Shown here in pieces: positions 45,891 through 57,043 of a DNA stretch of 64,000 nucleotides; positions within the stretch are counted from its first letter, which is position 1, and the number at the start of each line of letters is the position of its first letter. A program made the translations under genes and the position numbers. Below the pieces are notes generated by a model, which was not told the origin of the DNA, searched no databases, and saw only the letters and a list, made by a program, of their open reading frames with translations. The stretch is from Takakia lepidozioides (lineage: Eukaryota > Streptophyta > Takakiopsida > Takakiales > Takakiaceae). Location of the stretch: positions 30,502,001 to 30,566,000 of the forward strand of contig CM060731.1 of NCBI GenBank assembly GCA_030704615.1. Reading direction: 5' to 3'.

Positions 45891-47100
45891 TGAGGGCACC
45901 TTCTTCTTGAACCTATTTCTGCCTGTTTTACGCCCTCATCAGACTCGGCCCTGAGATGCATATTGAATTCTGTAAGTTGGATCTGTGGTGGTTAGGAGTG
46001 ACTTTGACAAGTTACTACCGATGTGGCGGCAGGAAAGTATCCAAAAACAAATAACATAGATGAGGAGAAGCTCGTTGGTGGATCTATGGTGGTTTTTGGA
46101 GTGATTTTGACATGTTACTGTAGTTAGGGATAGGGCTTCAGTGTCAGCTGCTTCAGCTGCTAGCTGCAGCAAGGCTGAGGATGTATTCACGACTTGTACA
46201 CAGCCATAGATAGCTGAAGGAGTGCAGGGATAGATTGTGGGTCCAGATTCATCCAAGAGGCCCGGATTTCAAAGCTTCAGATTACCGATGGTTCCCTGTG
46301 GAGTATAGCTACAAGAACAGATGGTCAACTGGAAGCCGCAGCAGCGGCAGCACAATGGATAAAATCGGGCACTGCTAATCAAGGCACCTTCTTCAACACA
46401 TTTCACCCTGTTTTCCCTTCTTATCAGAATCCGCCCTAAATTTCCATGTTGAATTCTGCAAGTTAGCTGGTTGAGTGAATCTAGTTTGGAGTGACTTTGA
46501 CATGATACTGCCAATTTCAGAACAGGAAAGTATCGAAACAGGTAACAGAGATGAGGAGAAGCTGTGGAATGAATACTTTTCAAACACCAGTCAATGATGG
46601 TATAACTGAGGCTAAAAGGTGAATGCCTGTTAGATTACAGAGAGTAGCAGACACAAGTCAGCATAGGAACTAGTGTGATAAGCTGAGTTGTGTTTTTCCT
46701 AGAACAATCTAGGCTGTCCTTGTCAGCTGCTTGCAGCAAGGCAATGATGAATGCATGATTTGTGCAGAGGCATGGATAGCTGAAGGAGCAGGGGTAGAGT
46801 GTGGGTACAGATGCATCCAAGAGGGCCAGATTTCAAGCACAAGATTACCTATGATTCCCTGTGGATCAATAGCCACAAGAAACCTGCATGGGTATATGGT
46901 CAACTAAAGGCAGCAGCTGCAGCGGCACAGTTGATAAAATCAGGCACCTCAACCATGACCACAGCTTTTGGAACTAGAGGATCAAGAGAGGGAGTCCACA
47001 ATGCGTGGCACTTCTGGGCCTGTGAAGATGCTTCAGACTGAGAGAGGCTCTAGGCCTGGAAGCTGGAAAGCAGGTGCACACTCACATTATCCAAAGTGGA
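45891..47100. repeat. Partly duplicated sequence of unknown origin
   Basis: Blocks near 45895-46170 and 46380-46580 resemble each other (GGCACCTTCTTC, TTGAATTCTG, GTGACTTTGACA). So do blocks near 46190-46350 and 46740-46950 (ATAGCTGAAGGAG, CAGATTCATCCAAGAGG/CAGATGCATCCAAGAGG). The best open frame reads TYDSLWINSHKKPAWVYGQL. I do not recognise a family. Confidence 0.5.
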
Positions 47101-47142
47101 TTCACACCAAATGTTTTTCTCCTCAACACCCTTGTATGTTAA

Positions 47143-48020
47143 GTGCAGAAACATCATGGATGTTCACCACGTGTTCAACAAAATGCCTCAACGATCTTTG
47201 ATCACGTGGAATATATCGTTGGCAGATTTACCAAGGATGGGTGTGGTAGGATTGCATTGGAGACCTATGAGCAACTGTTGCGCAGGGTGAAGCCCAACCA
47301 CATCACGTTTGTTTGTGTTTGCAATGCGTGTGCAAGGCTGGGAGCTCTGGAAAAGGAAGAGTCCATGGTGACATCGTCTAAGCTGGATTTGTACCGAATG
47401 TCATTTTGAACACTGCCCTGGTGGACATATATGCCAAATGTGGGAGCATCGAGGGTGCAAAGGGAGTGTTCAAAAACATGGCTGAACGAAATGTGGTGTT
47501 GTGGAGTGTGATGCTTGCAGGGTATGCACAGCAAGGACACGGGATGGAGGCTTTGGAGACATATGAGCAAATGATGTGCGAAGGAGTGAAGCCCGACCAC
47601 ATCACGTGTGTGTGCGTTTGCAGTGCGTGTGCAAGCCTTGCAGCCCTGGAAAAGGGCAAAGAGGTGCATGGCGACATCGTCAAAGCTGGAATTGTACCAG
47701 ATGTGATCCTGAACACTGCGAGAACACTGCCCTGGTGGACATGTATGCAAAATGTGGGAGCATCGAGGATGCAAAGGGAGTGTTCGATAGTATGGCTGAA
47801 CGAGATGTGGTGTCGTGGAACGCGATGATTGTAGGGTATGCACAGCAGGGGCGTGGGATGGAGGCTTTGGAGGGTATGAGCAAATGATGTGCGAAGGGGT
47901 GAAGCCCGACCACATCACGTTTGTGTGTGTTTACAATGCGTGTGCAAGCCTGGCAGCCCTGGAAAAGGGCAAAGAGGTGCATGGCGACATGTTGAATTCT
48001 GCAAATAGGCAAAGAAGTGC
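47143..48020 (+). pseudogene. PPR (PLS-type) array, main block
   Basis: Frames at 47143-47409, 47406-47760, 47720-47887 and 47871-48020 each give parts of the same ~300-bp module: [20 protein letters not shown], then [20 protein letters not shown], then [20 protein letters not shown] and [20 protein letters not shown]. That is the P-L-S triplet of plant PPR proteins. Frame changes between and within modules, and an out-of-register partial repeat at 47715-47730, show it is not expressed as one protein. The modules are closely similar to one another, suggesting tandem duplication after capture or in the parent gene. Confidence 0.87.
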
Positions 48021-48915
48021 ATGTTGAATTCTTTTGAGACAAATTATGTTCATTTATTCTTCTGTTGGATTGTTGGTTGCAGTCTTTGTTGCCCTCTGTC
48101 AAGATCTTCATAATTGGGATTCTGGTCTTCTCTGTACATCAACATTTAACATTGAGACTGGAACAGAAAGCTCATTGTTCTGCTACTATGCGCTCATACC
48201 GGTTTGGCATGGCCACTCCTTTGTAGCTAAAGTAAGCTGGAATTTTTATTTGTAAGCTTGTTATTCAGACTGGTATTGGTTTTGCAAGCACAGTGTAGGG
48301 TCCACCTCTTTGCAAATTAAGCCGTATGTGCAGGCATACTATGGTGAAGAGAGGGACAGTTTGGGGCTGGTCTAAACAAGTTCCTCTGCTTTCCTGCTTT
48401 GCAGAGAATAGCAGTGGCAGAAGAGGTTCTTCCAGATCCACAAGCTGTAGGAGAGTCATTTGGAGTGAATGTGCCTGACCACATAAAACAATCAGTCTCT
48501 ATGTCTTTGTACAAGGTTGGCCAACCAACCTGTGTAGGGGATCTCAGCACCCACAAATCCTTCAATTGGCCCGGAGGTGCTACTAGGAACGCTTGGCCTA
48601 CAGCAATGCCTAACTTTTAAGCACCCTAAGGCTGGTTCAATCAAGACACACTTCAGAGACCTGGATGTACTAGTTTCAGTTGCCACTTTCTTCACTGGTT
48701 CTGTTTCTGATCTGCTCAGAGAGAAAGGAGGGTGCACAATATATAACAGGGTTGTGTACTTGTCATTGTTAGGTGGATTGACGCAATCATCTCCAACATG
48801 TATTTTGCAGATTGGACAGTGTCACTGTCCGCTAGTGCATGAACGTGGCTGTCATTCCAAGTTAGCTTTGCTTGCAAAGGAGAGTCTGCAGTTTCGGTAA
48901 TTTCATTAATTCTCA
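48021..48915. other. Non-PPR sequence interrupting the PPR array
   Basis: This block separates two PPR modules. It contains a plus-strand frame (48399-48620) reading VLPDPQAVGESFGVNVPDHI, which I cannot assign. It is bounded by AATTCT words on both sides but has no obvious terminal repeats. Confidence 0.4.
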
Positions 48916-49210
48916 GGCTGGGAGCTCTGGAAAAGGGGAAAGAGGTCCATGGTGACATCGTCAAAGCTGGATTTGTACCAGATGTCATTCTGAACACTGC
49001 CCTGGTGGACATGTATGCCAAATGTGGGTGCATTAAGGATGCTAAGGGAGTTTTCAACACTATGGCTGAACGAGATGTGGTGTCATGGAACGTGGGGGGA
49101 ACATGATGCTTGCAGGGTATGCACAGCAGGGACATGGTATGGAGGCTTTGAAGACCTATGATCAAATATTGATGGGGGAAGGGGTGAAGCCCCGACCACA
49201 TCACGTCGCA
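48916..49210 (+). pseudogene. PPR module after the interruption
   Basis: It reads [20 protein letters not shown], then [20 protein letters not shown] and [10 protein letters not shown] short insertion of G residues breaks the frame before MLAGYAQQGHGMEALKTYDQ. It is another copy of the same triplet, with a frameshift near 49095 and another near 49190. Confidence 0.82.
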
Positions 49211-49339
49211 GCATACTGGTACTTCACAGCCATGGCGGCTCTCTCAGCCCCTCCCTTTTTTTTTCTTCTGTTTTTTTTTGGCAATGGAAGAGAGCAGCAG
49301 CTCTGCTGTGTCCTTCCCTTGCTTATGCCGATCATTAAA

Positions 49340-49835
49340 GTGGAAATTGTACCAGTTGTCATTCTGAACTCTGCCCTGGTGGAGACATGTATGCCAAATG
49401 TGGGTGCAACAAGCCTGATGCGAAGGGAGAGTTCGACAATATGGCTGAACGAGATGTGGTATTTTGGAGTGCCATGATTGCAAGGTATATGCATTATGAT
49501 GGGTATGGGATTAAGGCTTTGGAAACCTAAGAGCAAATGATGTGGGAAGGGATGAAGCCAGACCAGGTCATGTTCATTTGTGTTTGTAATATGCATATGC
49601 GAACCTAGCAACCCTGGGGAGGGGCAAAGAGGTTCATGGTGACATTATCAAAGCTGGAATTGTACCAGATGTCATTCTGAACATTCCCTTGGTGTACATC
49701 TACGTCAAATGTGAGCCTGGCAACCCTAAAAAGGGCACAAAGGTCCATGGTGACATCGTCAAAGTTGGAGTTGTATCACTAGATGTCACTCTAAACACTG
49801 CCTTGGTGGATATGTATATCAAGGCAGCCCTGGAA
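49340..49835 (+). pseudogene. Decayed PPR modules at the end of the array
   Basis: Fragments near 49345-49560 (VPVVILNSALVE, AERDVVFWSAMIA) and 49600-49835 ([20 protein letters not shown], then [17 protein letters not shown]) carry several frameshifts. A T-rich insertion near 49255-49280 separates them from the previous module. Confidence 0.75.
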
Positions 49836-49916
49836 GTGGATGTCACTTTGGGTGACATGGTAGCTGGCACCACCATTCTCTGGAACTACAAGTTCCTGAA
49901 TTCATTCTCGAAATGA

Positions 49917-50801
49917 TTTCTGATTTTCTCTTGACATGTCCACAATAGTGCTGGACCTAGATGCACAGCAGATTTTCCTTACTAAATGACTTCACTTGGG
50001 ATGGATATGGCAACATGGCCCTCATGTTGGTCATCTGTAGAATGTGACCAAACTTGTTTTATAAAACACTCTTGATATATATAAACCAGTTTTGAGCCAT
50101 CCAAATGTTTTTGGTTCCTGCCATGTATTTGTATTCTATGTTTTGTAGTATTTGTAATGTATTTTCAATGCAGTGTAACGAATCAAAAAATTTAAATACA
50201 AAACCTATTAATTCACATATATAGATATAAAATAAACAAAATAAACAAAAAGTAAATTAAAAAAAACTAAAAAGCAGTAATAAATCAAAACTAAAAAAAC
50301 AGATATCAAGCAAAAGGCCTCCCCAGTTTCTATATATATCATATATGTATGTATGTATGTATTTTTATATTTACGTGTATATATATATACCCCAGAGTGA
50401 AACATATTTACTAAAATGTGTCCTCTTTTACTGATTCACAGTAGAATATTACACTATACAAAGTCAAGCAAACTCACTATCACTGATTTACAGTCAAACC
50501 GCATACTAAACATCATGGAATATAGTCAATATGTTCCACTTCAGTTAAACCACTTTATACACGTCATAGCCACGTCATAGCCACGTCGCATCCACGTCAT
50601 AATGTGCTGCCTACACGTCACCCCCTAGGTTTTACTGTCACATTTCACTGTCAGAACCTGGCATCTGGGTTTGACTGCTTGACTGAAACGACTTGACATT
50701 TGTCACGCATGTTTGACTATGGAGGCTTGGAGTAAAAATGTCGCAAACGACTCGAAAATGAGTCAAATACAGAGTCGAAAAGCCCAGCTTGTATTGTAGT
50801 G
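49917..50801. other. Non-coding right part of the 6.6-kb element
   Basis: AT-rich sequence with TATATA and GTATGTATGTAT microsatellites near 50330-50390 is followed by four CACGTCATAGC/CACGTCGCATC repeats near 50561-50620. TTGACT-rich subterminal sequence then leads to the element end. No gene is seen. Confidence 0.6.
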
Positions 50802-51240
50802 TTGTTTCCATTCAGTGACATGGGAGAGGACATCTTGGATGACCTCAAGGGTCTACCCACTCTCGGCACTAGACTGAAATTTAAACTGAGGGCAGGAAGC
50901 CTACCTTTGAACAGCAAACAGAAGCAGAGAGGAAAAGGAGAGTGCAATTGCCCGTTGTGTGGGCAATCTGAAGACAATATTCATTTTCTGATACACTGTC
51001 CGGGGTTCTCTCACCAAAGAGAAGTTGTCTTCAAATCTATCAAGGGAATTGTGCATGTACCTCTGTTTACTAACTTTGAAAAAGTCGAGGCTGAGCCAAA
51101 AGCCCAGCCCCTTTTGAGGCCTAGTTTTTGGGCAACTCACACACAGCAGATTGATGCTTGTGTGAAGGGAGTTGTAGAGGATATATGGAAAACCCGGATT
51201 AATTCTATATGTGAAGGTAAGTCTTACTACCAACGTCAGC
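50802..51240 (+). pseudogene. LINE-family fragment, 3' part of the interrupted copy
   Basis: The frame resumes with SDMGEDILDDLKGLPTLGTR, then SLPLNSKQKQRGKGECNCPL and GQSEDNIHFLIHCPGFSHQR, and ends WKTRINSICEGKSYYQR. It matches the copy at 36792-37820 closely. It continues open to 51329, but that tail is probably past the natural stop. It joins to 43926-44226 across the 6.6-kb insertion. Confidence 0.82.
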
Positions 51241-51454
51241 CCCTGACAGAGGTAGGATCTGTCTCTTTTGTTTCCCCAAGAGAGGGGGCAACAAGGAAAA
51301 GAAAAGAATGTGGGGGGGGGAGTGACTGAGCTGCTTGCCCCCTGATGTCTCCATCTCTCTCCCTCTTTCTCCCTCTGGAAACTGGGTTTATGGAATTGTT
51401 GTCCTGACTTCCATCCTTGAGAAAATTGAAAAAATTGAAAAATTGGGTTGCATG

Positions 51455-51850
51455 GAATTTTGGATGTTTTTCATCCAAAATACAAAAAAAAAAATCCTAG
51501 TGAAACTTTTTCTCACTAAATACCTGTGAATTGCAAAACTCCTGTCAGTTCCTATTTTTTCAATCCAACCTGGATGAAAAAAGGACTTCATCTAATAGGA
51601 CCTAAATATGGGGCAAGACATGTATAAAAAAAATCGTTTTAAACCCCCCAATGTTTTTCATCTAACCTAGATGAAATACGGACTGCTAAAGACAGGATGA
51701 ACGCACGATGTCTTTCATCCTCCGCGAATGCGAAACGAACAACGTCCGTCGGGCGTATAGGCTGGCGGATGTTTTTCATCCTGAGAAGGATGAATGACGG
51801 GCCAGACAGGGGAAAACCCTGTGCAACCCTAATGTCTTTCTTTTTGCGCT
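51455..51850. repeat. TTTTCATCC/GGATGAA palindromic cluster
   Basis: TTTTTCATCC, CTGGATGAAAAAAGG, TTTTTCATCTAACCTAGATG, TCTTTCATCCTCCGCGAATG and TTTTTCATCCTGAGAAGGAT follow each other at 60-80 base spacing. The style resembles the inverted-repeat centre near 41.4-42.0 kb. Confidence 0.55.
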
Positions 51851-52924
51851 GCACTTAATATTCTGATGTCTTGGTGCTGCTGGATGCCAAGTGGGATTGC
51901 AAAGCAGGGGAAGGAATCACTTACCAGGGACTCATCCTAAAATGTTGAAAAACTAAACTACTCTATGGTTTTTCTTGATCCTACCTCCTTCATTCCTTGA
52001 TTTTTGAAGAACAAGTGTAATGCTTTCCACGATGGGCTATTTCGGCCAAGCCAGTGGAAAACCTCTGTTATGTTGTGACAATCGGGTTTATGATGGCTTG
52101 TGTGAGAGACACACATCTGTTTTTCAGGCCCTAGTTTGCTTTGCTTACCTTATGGTAGTTGGAAACAAATTGAGAGGCTGCAAGGAACTGTTTGTTGCAG
52201 CTACTCGGGTACCTCTGTTGTATGGTGAAGTTTCTGCCTGTGGCTATTCGGCTGACACTGAAATATGACAGTAATATAAATGGTAACTGGTTTTTGAGGC
52301 AGCCAGGGTGGTCAAGTGGAAATACCCCCTGGACATGGTGTAATGACATGGTCAAATGTGGAATGATGTGAAGGGTGTATTGACAGTATCATATACTGTC
52401 ATAGGATGTATATGCAGTCTTTTATATGTACCTTGTTGTGTCATGAACTTTGATTTTCAGCTGTAGCAAGAAATAAAGGTATAGGGGTATTCTGGAAAAC
52501 TTACCAGACATATCCACCTCCCCTGTGAGGGCAAGTTGTGCTGCAGACCAGTCTAAACAAATACTAGCAGAGCAAGATATTTAAAAACTGTGATGTCCAA
52601 GTGTTTTTTTTTTAAGAAAAGCCTCCATGACACCCATGGGGTTTTAGTAAGTATGCTTGGATTACAGCTTGCAGACAGTAAATCTGTATGATTATTTGAC
52701 CTGGACCACATCAAGGCCAAAATATGGCCAAGTACCCGCCATCCCACCCAGACCTCTGAATGTGTATCATGATCATGACTGGTGGTCAATCAGCATCAGT
52801 GACATACTCTTTGGGTTATGAATAATACTGACATGAACACATTACTGTGCATGGATGTATTTCTGGATTTTCTAAGCTTGGTGATTGATGGATGGTGCCA
52901 CTGTTAAGTGGCTGATATGTCTGA
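51851..52924. other. No recognisable gene
   Basis: About 1 kb between LINE copies. Its last 80 bases resemble the LINE 5' flank that also forms the ends of the large inverted repeat. Open frames here carry no known motif. Confidence 0.4.
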
Positions 52925-53530
52925 TTATTCTTTCATGACAACGACCCTAGGGGTCCTGTCTTTGTCTTGACATGACAAAAAATATCTTCCATCTCTTCTG
53001 TGCTGCTCTCTTTTAAGCTCCCGACGAGATAAATTCAAGGTCAGATGGTGGGTTCAACTGCAACATATGTCCAACACCAGATATCCTAAGTTAATCGACT
53101 CTATATCTTGGAAACAGGACCGCCCACCGACCTGTCAAACAGGCTAAGTCCTGGCAGAAGATAGTAGAAGAGATTCTCAAGGACATGGACCTGGAACCGC
53201 AAGTCTTCACCCTGCTGGATAAATCTGACTTAGAGGCTGTAGTGTCCAACCATGTCTGTGGGCAACCTGAAGACATTATTCATTTTCTGATATATTGTCC
53301 GGGGTTCTCTCACCAAAGAGACGCTCTCTTCAAATCTATCAAGGGAATTGTGCATGTACCTCTGTTTACTAACTTTGAAAAAGTCGAGGCTGAGCCAAAA
53401 GCCCAACCCCTTTTGAGGCCTAGTTTTTGGGCAACTCACACACAACAGATTGATGCTTGTGTGAAGGGAGTTGTAGAGGATATATGGAAAACCCGGATTA
53501 ATTCTATATGTGAAGGTAAGTCTTACTACC
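52925..53530 (+). pseudogene. LINE-family copy with internal deletion
   Basis: It starts with the family 5' flank (TGTCTTGACATGACA near 52965). LDKSDLEAVVSNHVCGQPED then follows: the segment between EAVVS and the zinc knuckle, present in the 36.8-kb copy, is missing. The C-terminus HFLIYCPGFSHQRDALFKSI and WKTRINSICEGKSYYQR is intact in frame. Confidence 0.8.
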
Positions 53531-53583
53531 AACGTCAGCCCTTGACAGAGGTAGGATCTGTCTCTTTTGTTTCCCCAAGAGAG

Positions 53584-53692
53584 GGGGCAACAAAGAAAAA
53601 AAAAATGTTGGGGGGGGGGGAGTGACTGAGCAGCAGCAGCTACTAAGTCACTCCCCCCCCCCCCCACCTTCTTTTCTTTTCTTTGTTGCCCC
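53584..53692. repeat. Poly-G/poly-C foldback hairpin
   Basis: GGGGCAACAAAGAAAA...GGGGGGAGTGACT on the left pairs with AGTCACTCCCCCC...TTTTCTTTGTTGCCCC on the right, around a GAGCAGCAGCAGCTACTA loop. It lies about 60 bases after the LINE stop codon and is followed by a CCCTCTCTGTCCCTC microsatellite. Confidence 0.8.
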
Positions 53693-53779
53693 TTGATGTC
53701 TCCCTCTCACTCCCTCTCTCTGTCCCTCTCTGTCCCTCTGTCCCTCTCCCTCTGTCCCTCTCCCTCTGTCTCCCTCTCT

Positions 53780-54250
53780 TCTGTGCTGCTCTCTTTTAAG
53801 CTCCCGACGAGATAAATTCAAGATCAGATGGTGGGTTCAGCTGCAACATATGTCCAACACCAGATATCCTAAGTTAATCGACTCTATATCTTGGAAATAG
53901 GACCGCCCTGTCAAACACGGTAAGCCCTGGGAGAAGAGAGTAGAAGAGATTCTCAAGGATCTGAATCTGGACCCGCAAGTCTTGACCTTGCTGGATAAAC
54001 CTGACTTAGAGAGTGTAGTGTCCAAAACCATGACTGTTACCAGAAAATTGTCCGATGAAAATGAAGTTAAGAAGAAAACTTCCCTGAACCTGTTTCCAAT
54101 CTATGACATGGGGGAGGACATCATGGATGCGCTCAAGGGTCTATCCCACTCTTGGCACCAGACCTAAATTTAAACTCGGGGCAGGAAAACTACCTTTGAA
54201 CAGTAAACAGAAGCAGAGAGGAAAGGGAGAGTGCGATTTCCCTGACGTAC
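53780..54250 (+). pseudogene. LINE-family copy, truncated before the zinc knuckle
   Basis: The frame 53982-54167 gives LDKPDLESVVSKTMTVTRKL and SDENEVKKKTSLNLF, then shifts at KGLSH. The next frame has KLPLNSKQKQRGKGECDFP, where similarity stops at about 54240 and a CTGGTGCTGG-rich sequence takes over. Confidence 0.75.
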
Positions 54251-54669
54251 CTCTGCTGCTGCGGCTGGTGCTGGTGCTGGTGCTTGAAGCAAGCTGGCGC
54301 GGCGAGCTGGCGCGGTGCTGTCGCGGCTGCCAGCGGCGCAGGTCCCCGCCGCTGCAGGGCGTCTCTCCCTGCTCACCATGGCTCTCTCTCTCTTCAGCTC
54401 ATTTAGGTCGCGCCTCTACGCGGCATTCCTACCACACAGGGGAGAGAGACATCAGCCCATGCTTAGGGCAAGAAAGCAAGAGAGAAAGTGAGGGAGGAGG
54501 CGGTGCTTACCTTGGGCGTTGGAGCGGCGTTGGGGCAAACTCTTTGGGGCTTTGCAACCACCTCGGGCTCAGCAGCAGGTGCGTTTCTCCTCCACCCTAA
54601 ACCCCACTCTCTGAACTACCTCTCTCCAAAAGAACAAACGAAAACGGGAGGGGAAAGAGATGCTTCAAG

Positions 54670-54985
54670 CACTTAGGGAAAAAAAAAAAAAACGGCGCCT
54701 ACGTGCGACGCCCGGCCGTCACACGCCTGCGCCCCGCCCTTGTTTTGAAATGTAAAAATGATATTTGTGACGGCCGGCCGTCGTTACTTGCGACCCCCGG
54801 CCCCATAAATAAATAAAAACATGTTGCCCCCCGCGACGGCTTGCCGACGCGGGGTGCGACCCCCAGGTAAAAAATTGAAAAAACTCGTCGTCAAATGCAA
54901 CGCGAGGGTGTCGCAGGAGGCGACGGCCGGCATTTCTGGGTTTGGGTTTAGGGCCTTTTGGGTTTCTTAGTTTTTATTTTTTATT
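54670..54985. repeat. Internal block of CACTA subterminal repeats in inverted match to the right end
   Basis: CACTTAGGGAAAA at 54670 resembles a decayed CACTA left end (family CACTACAGGAAAA). GCGACGCCCGGCCGTC-type dyads to about 54930 follow. GGGTTTAGGGCCTTTTGGGT next is the near-complement of 62575-62625 just inside the right subterminal zone. No matching target duplication is seen (AAG before 54670, TCT after 63218). Confidence 0.65.
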
Positions 54986-55399
54986 ATTATTTTTCATATG
55001 GTACTGGGTTAGGGTGTTTGCTTTTCTTTATGGTGCTGGGTTTTGGATTGGCGGTTTTGGTTGCGGGTCTTGGGGTTAAAAGGATAAACGGTGTAATTAG
55101 GATTCACATACCCAAAATGTGGTTCAATCTGATAATCGCAAAGCGCTGGGTCTCAACAAATTTTTCCATGGTGTGGGCATCCTGAAGATAGAACGAGAGG
55201 AAGGATTTATTGTCTTGGGCTCTAGCACCATAGGGATGCTTCGCCTTTGGTTATCAATTTTGAAAGCCCCGGGGCTGAGGCATAGGGTTTTTTTGCCAAC
55301 GGTTTTTGAGAAATGAAAGTGTTGGTAGTGTGTGTTAATTAGGATGCGATGGTGAGGAAACATCGACCCGTCTCCTCGAGGATGGGGAGGTAGTACCAC

Positions 55400-57043
55400 A
55401 TATCGATTGTGGCCCTAGAACGACCGTTTTTCGTGGTGAGGAGCCACCCATTGCATCTGATCCAATACATGTTGCCAGGCACAATCGTAGAAGGGTCTGG
55501 GGCCAAATTTCAGGTGATGCGGAGGATGTTGACACTCCGGGATTGAGTCGGGCGCGCCGCGGGTTGCCCCCTCGCGGGCCACCCCGTCCAACCCCGTCCA
55601 CCTTTGACCCCCCGACAGGATTGAGTGTTGGTACACTAAGTGTTGGGAACGAATACCGCCGGCCGGCACCAGACCACCGAGGCGACGACTGCATGTTGTC
55701 GAAAAACATTACAAGAAGAACAGGATTGCGGATGCGGCAAAGGTGAGTGTCTTTTCCACCCCTCTCATTAACATTCATTTAAGGTACATTTAGGTTTATC
55801 TAATAATATAGTATGATTGGTAAACATACATGAATCAAAATTACGACATAAGTATTGATGCGTCGTTCACTACGCACATTGTAGCCACGACTTGATGCCC
55901 AAGCTCGCAATCACATTGCATAGGAGGCATTTCGCGCCGGTCTACTTGCAGAATTTGTGCCAAAGCATGTGCCCGATGTGACTAGTTGGTTCCCCCAACA
56001 ACACGTAGATGAGATTCGTAGGGTCGAGGGGTATCGTAGGTGTCGTAGGCGTTATGGCCGGCAACGAGCAGGCCCACCCCCCCTTCCAGTTTCCTCAGGC
56101 GGTCCCTCTGATTGTGGCCTCCCCCCCCCCCCCGTCTGTTTCTTTGCCTGATCCACCTCCGGTAGTACCTGATCCGGACGTTGTACCCCCGGCTGCCTCC
56201 GACATTACATCCTCAACCACCTCCACTTTCATCTCCTCCACCAGCAGTACTACCTCCACCTCCACCTCCACGTGCATGTGCCCCCTGAACCCCTAGGAGG
56301 GGTCGGCTTCGCCCTAGGTCTCCTCCCCTTCGGCTTGGGCGGCCTGAGCCAGATCCTCGCCCCCGATGAGAAGCGCATAAGACTATATTACTGAGGACCG
56401 TCCAGCCTCGTTGTTGGGGGAATCATCTCGACCCTCCCACCCCCATCCGAGAAAATGTGGAGTTCGAGTATTGGGGGAGACGGTATGTTGTGAGAGCCGC
56501 TACAGACCTGCTATGGGTCGGGGTTTATTCACAGTCAATGATATTGTGGTTCATCCTCGGAGAAACAACATGATGGACTTGTTTCCCTACTACGGTCCAT
56601 ACTACACCTCCGCGGAGTTCCGTATATTACGCCTCGAAGCCCCAAACATCCGACCATACATTTTGTGTGTCAACGGACAAGATGTACGTAGACGAGGGTT
56701 CTCTCCCATTGAGATCAGATTTTGTGATGGTGACCCCGACATCTTCGGCAATGTTGCTGGGCTGGTCAATAGTTCTTTTGGTCATCCTAGGAGAACCAAT
56801 GTAATATGGGACAAGCGAAGCGATGGACATAAGAGCTTTTGTGGTCATACGTCAGTATACAGTGAGGGGATGCACATGTTTGTGATGACATGTGCTAGTA
56901 GGACTATTAGGGCTGGCAGTGAACTATTTGCATCATACGAGTTCTCCCGGGATGATTGGGACTTTCGATTACAGCGTGAGTGGGATGTGTATGATAGAAA
57001 TAGGGTTCATTTGAGACAGGGATCGCGTAAAGGGACATTGTAG
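55400..57043 (+). CDS. SET-domain protein gene carried in the CACTA unit
   Basis: The last exon (frame 56411-57043) holds a SET-like domain. ESRYRPAMGRGLFTVNDIVV is the N-terminal GxG region. GNVAGLVNSSFGHPRRTNVI is the equivalent of the asparagine/NHS pseudoknot segment, and SRTIRAGSELFASYEF contains the C-terminal catalytic-tyrosine region. SET enzymes transfer methyl groups from AdoMet to lysine, usually on histones. Upstream pieces look like earlier exons: 55410-55743 ends at a good donor (AAAG|GTGAGT), and 55885-56290 includes EFVPKHVPDVTSWFPQQHVD and a proline-rich, Ser/Thr-rich linker. One TAG near 55920 and a poly-C slip near 56122-56135 break that middle part. Cys-rich pre-SET and post-SET regions are not evident. 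Same strand as TNP2 and about 1 kb upstream of it. Confidence 0.7.

Larger units (their letters stand above)
44227..50801. mobile_element. CACTA-like element carrying a PPR array, 6,575 bp, target duplication TTG
   Basis: The left end is CACAACAACACACCC; the right end in reverse complement is CACTACAATACAAGC. TTG flanks both ends (44224-44226 and 50802-50804), and removing the element restores the LINE order SLNL...SDMGEDI. The first 250 and last 150 bases are rich in TTGACT/AGTCAA words in both orientations, plausible transposase-binding repeats distinct from the GCGACG family. No transposase is recognisable. The cargo is PPR-gene fragments (44.9-49.9 kb) and a 372-bp tandem duplication. Ends agree at only 11-12 of 15 positions, so family assignment is tentative; the insertion itself is well supported. 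Confidence 0.8.

Noticed and set aside
47265-48111. Minus-strand frames opposite the PPR array
   Set aside because: They are antisense images of the PPR modules and repeat with the same period.
54935-54975. Telomere-like GGGTTTGGGTTTAGGG
   Set aside because: Only two or three degenerate units, and it pairs with the inverted CCCTAAACCTAAACC at 62600 as part of the CACTA subterminal structure.
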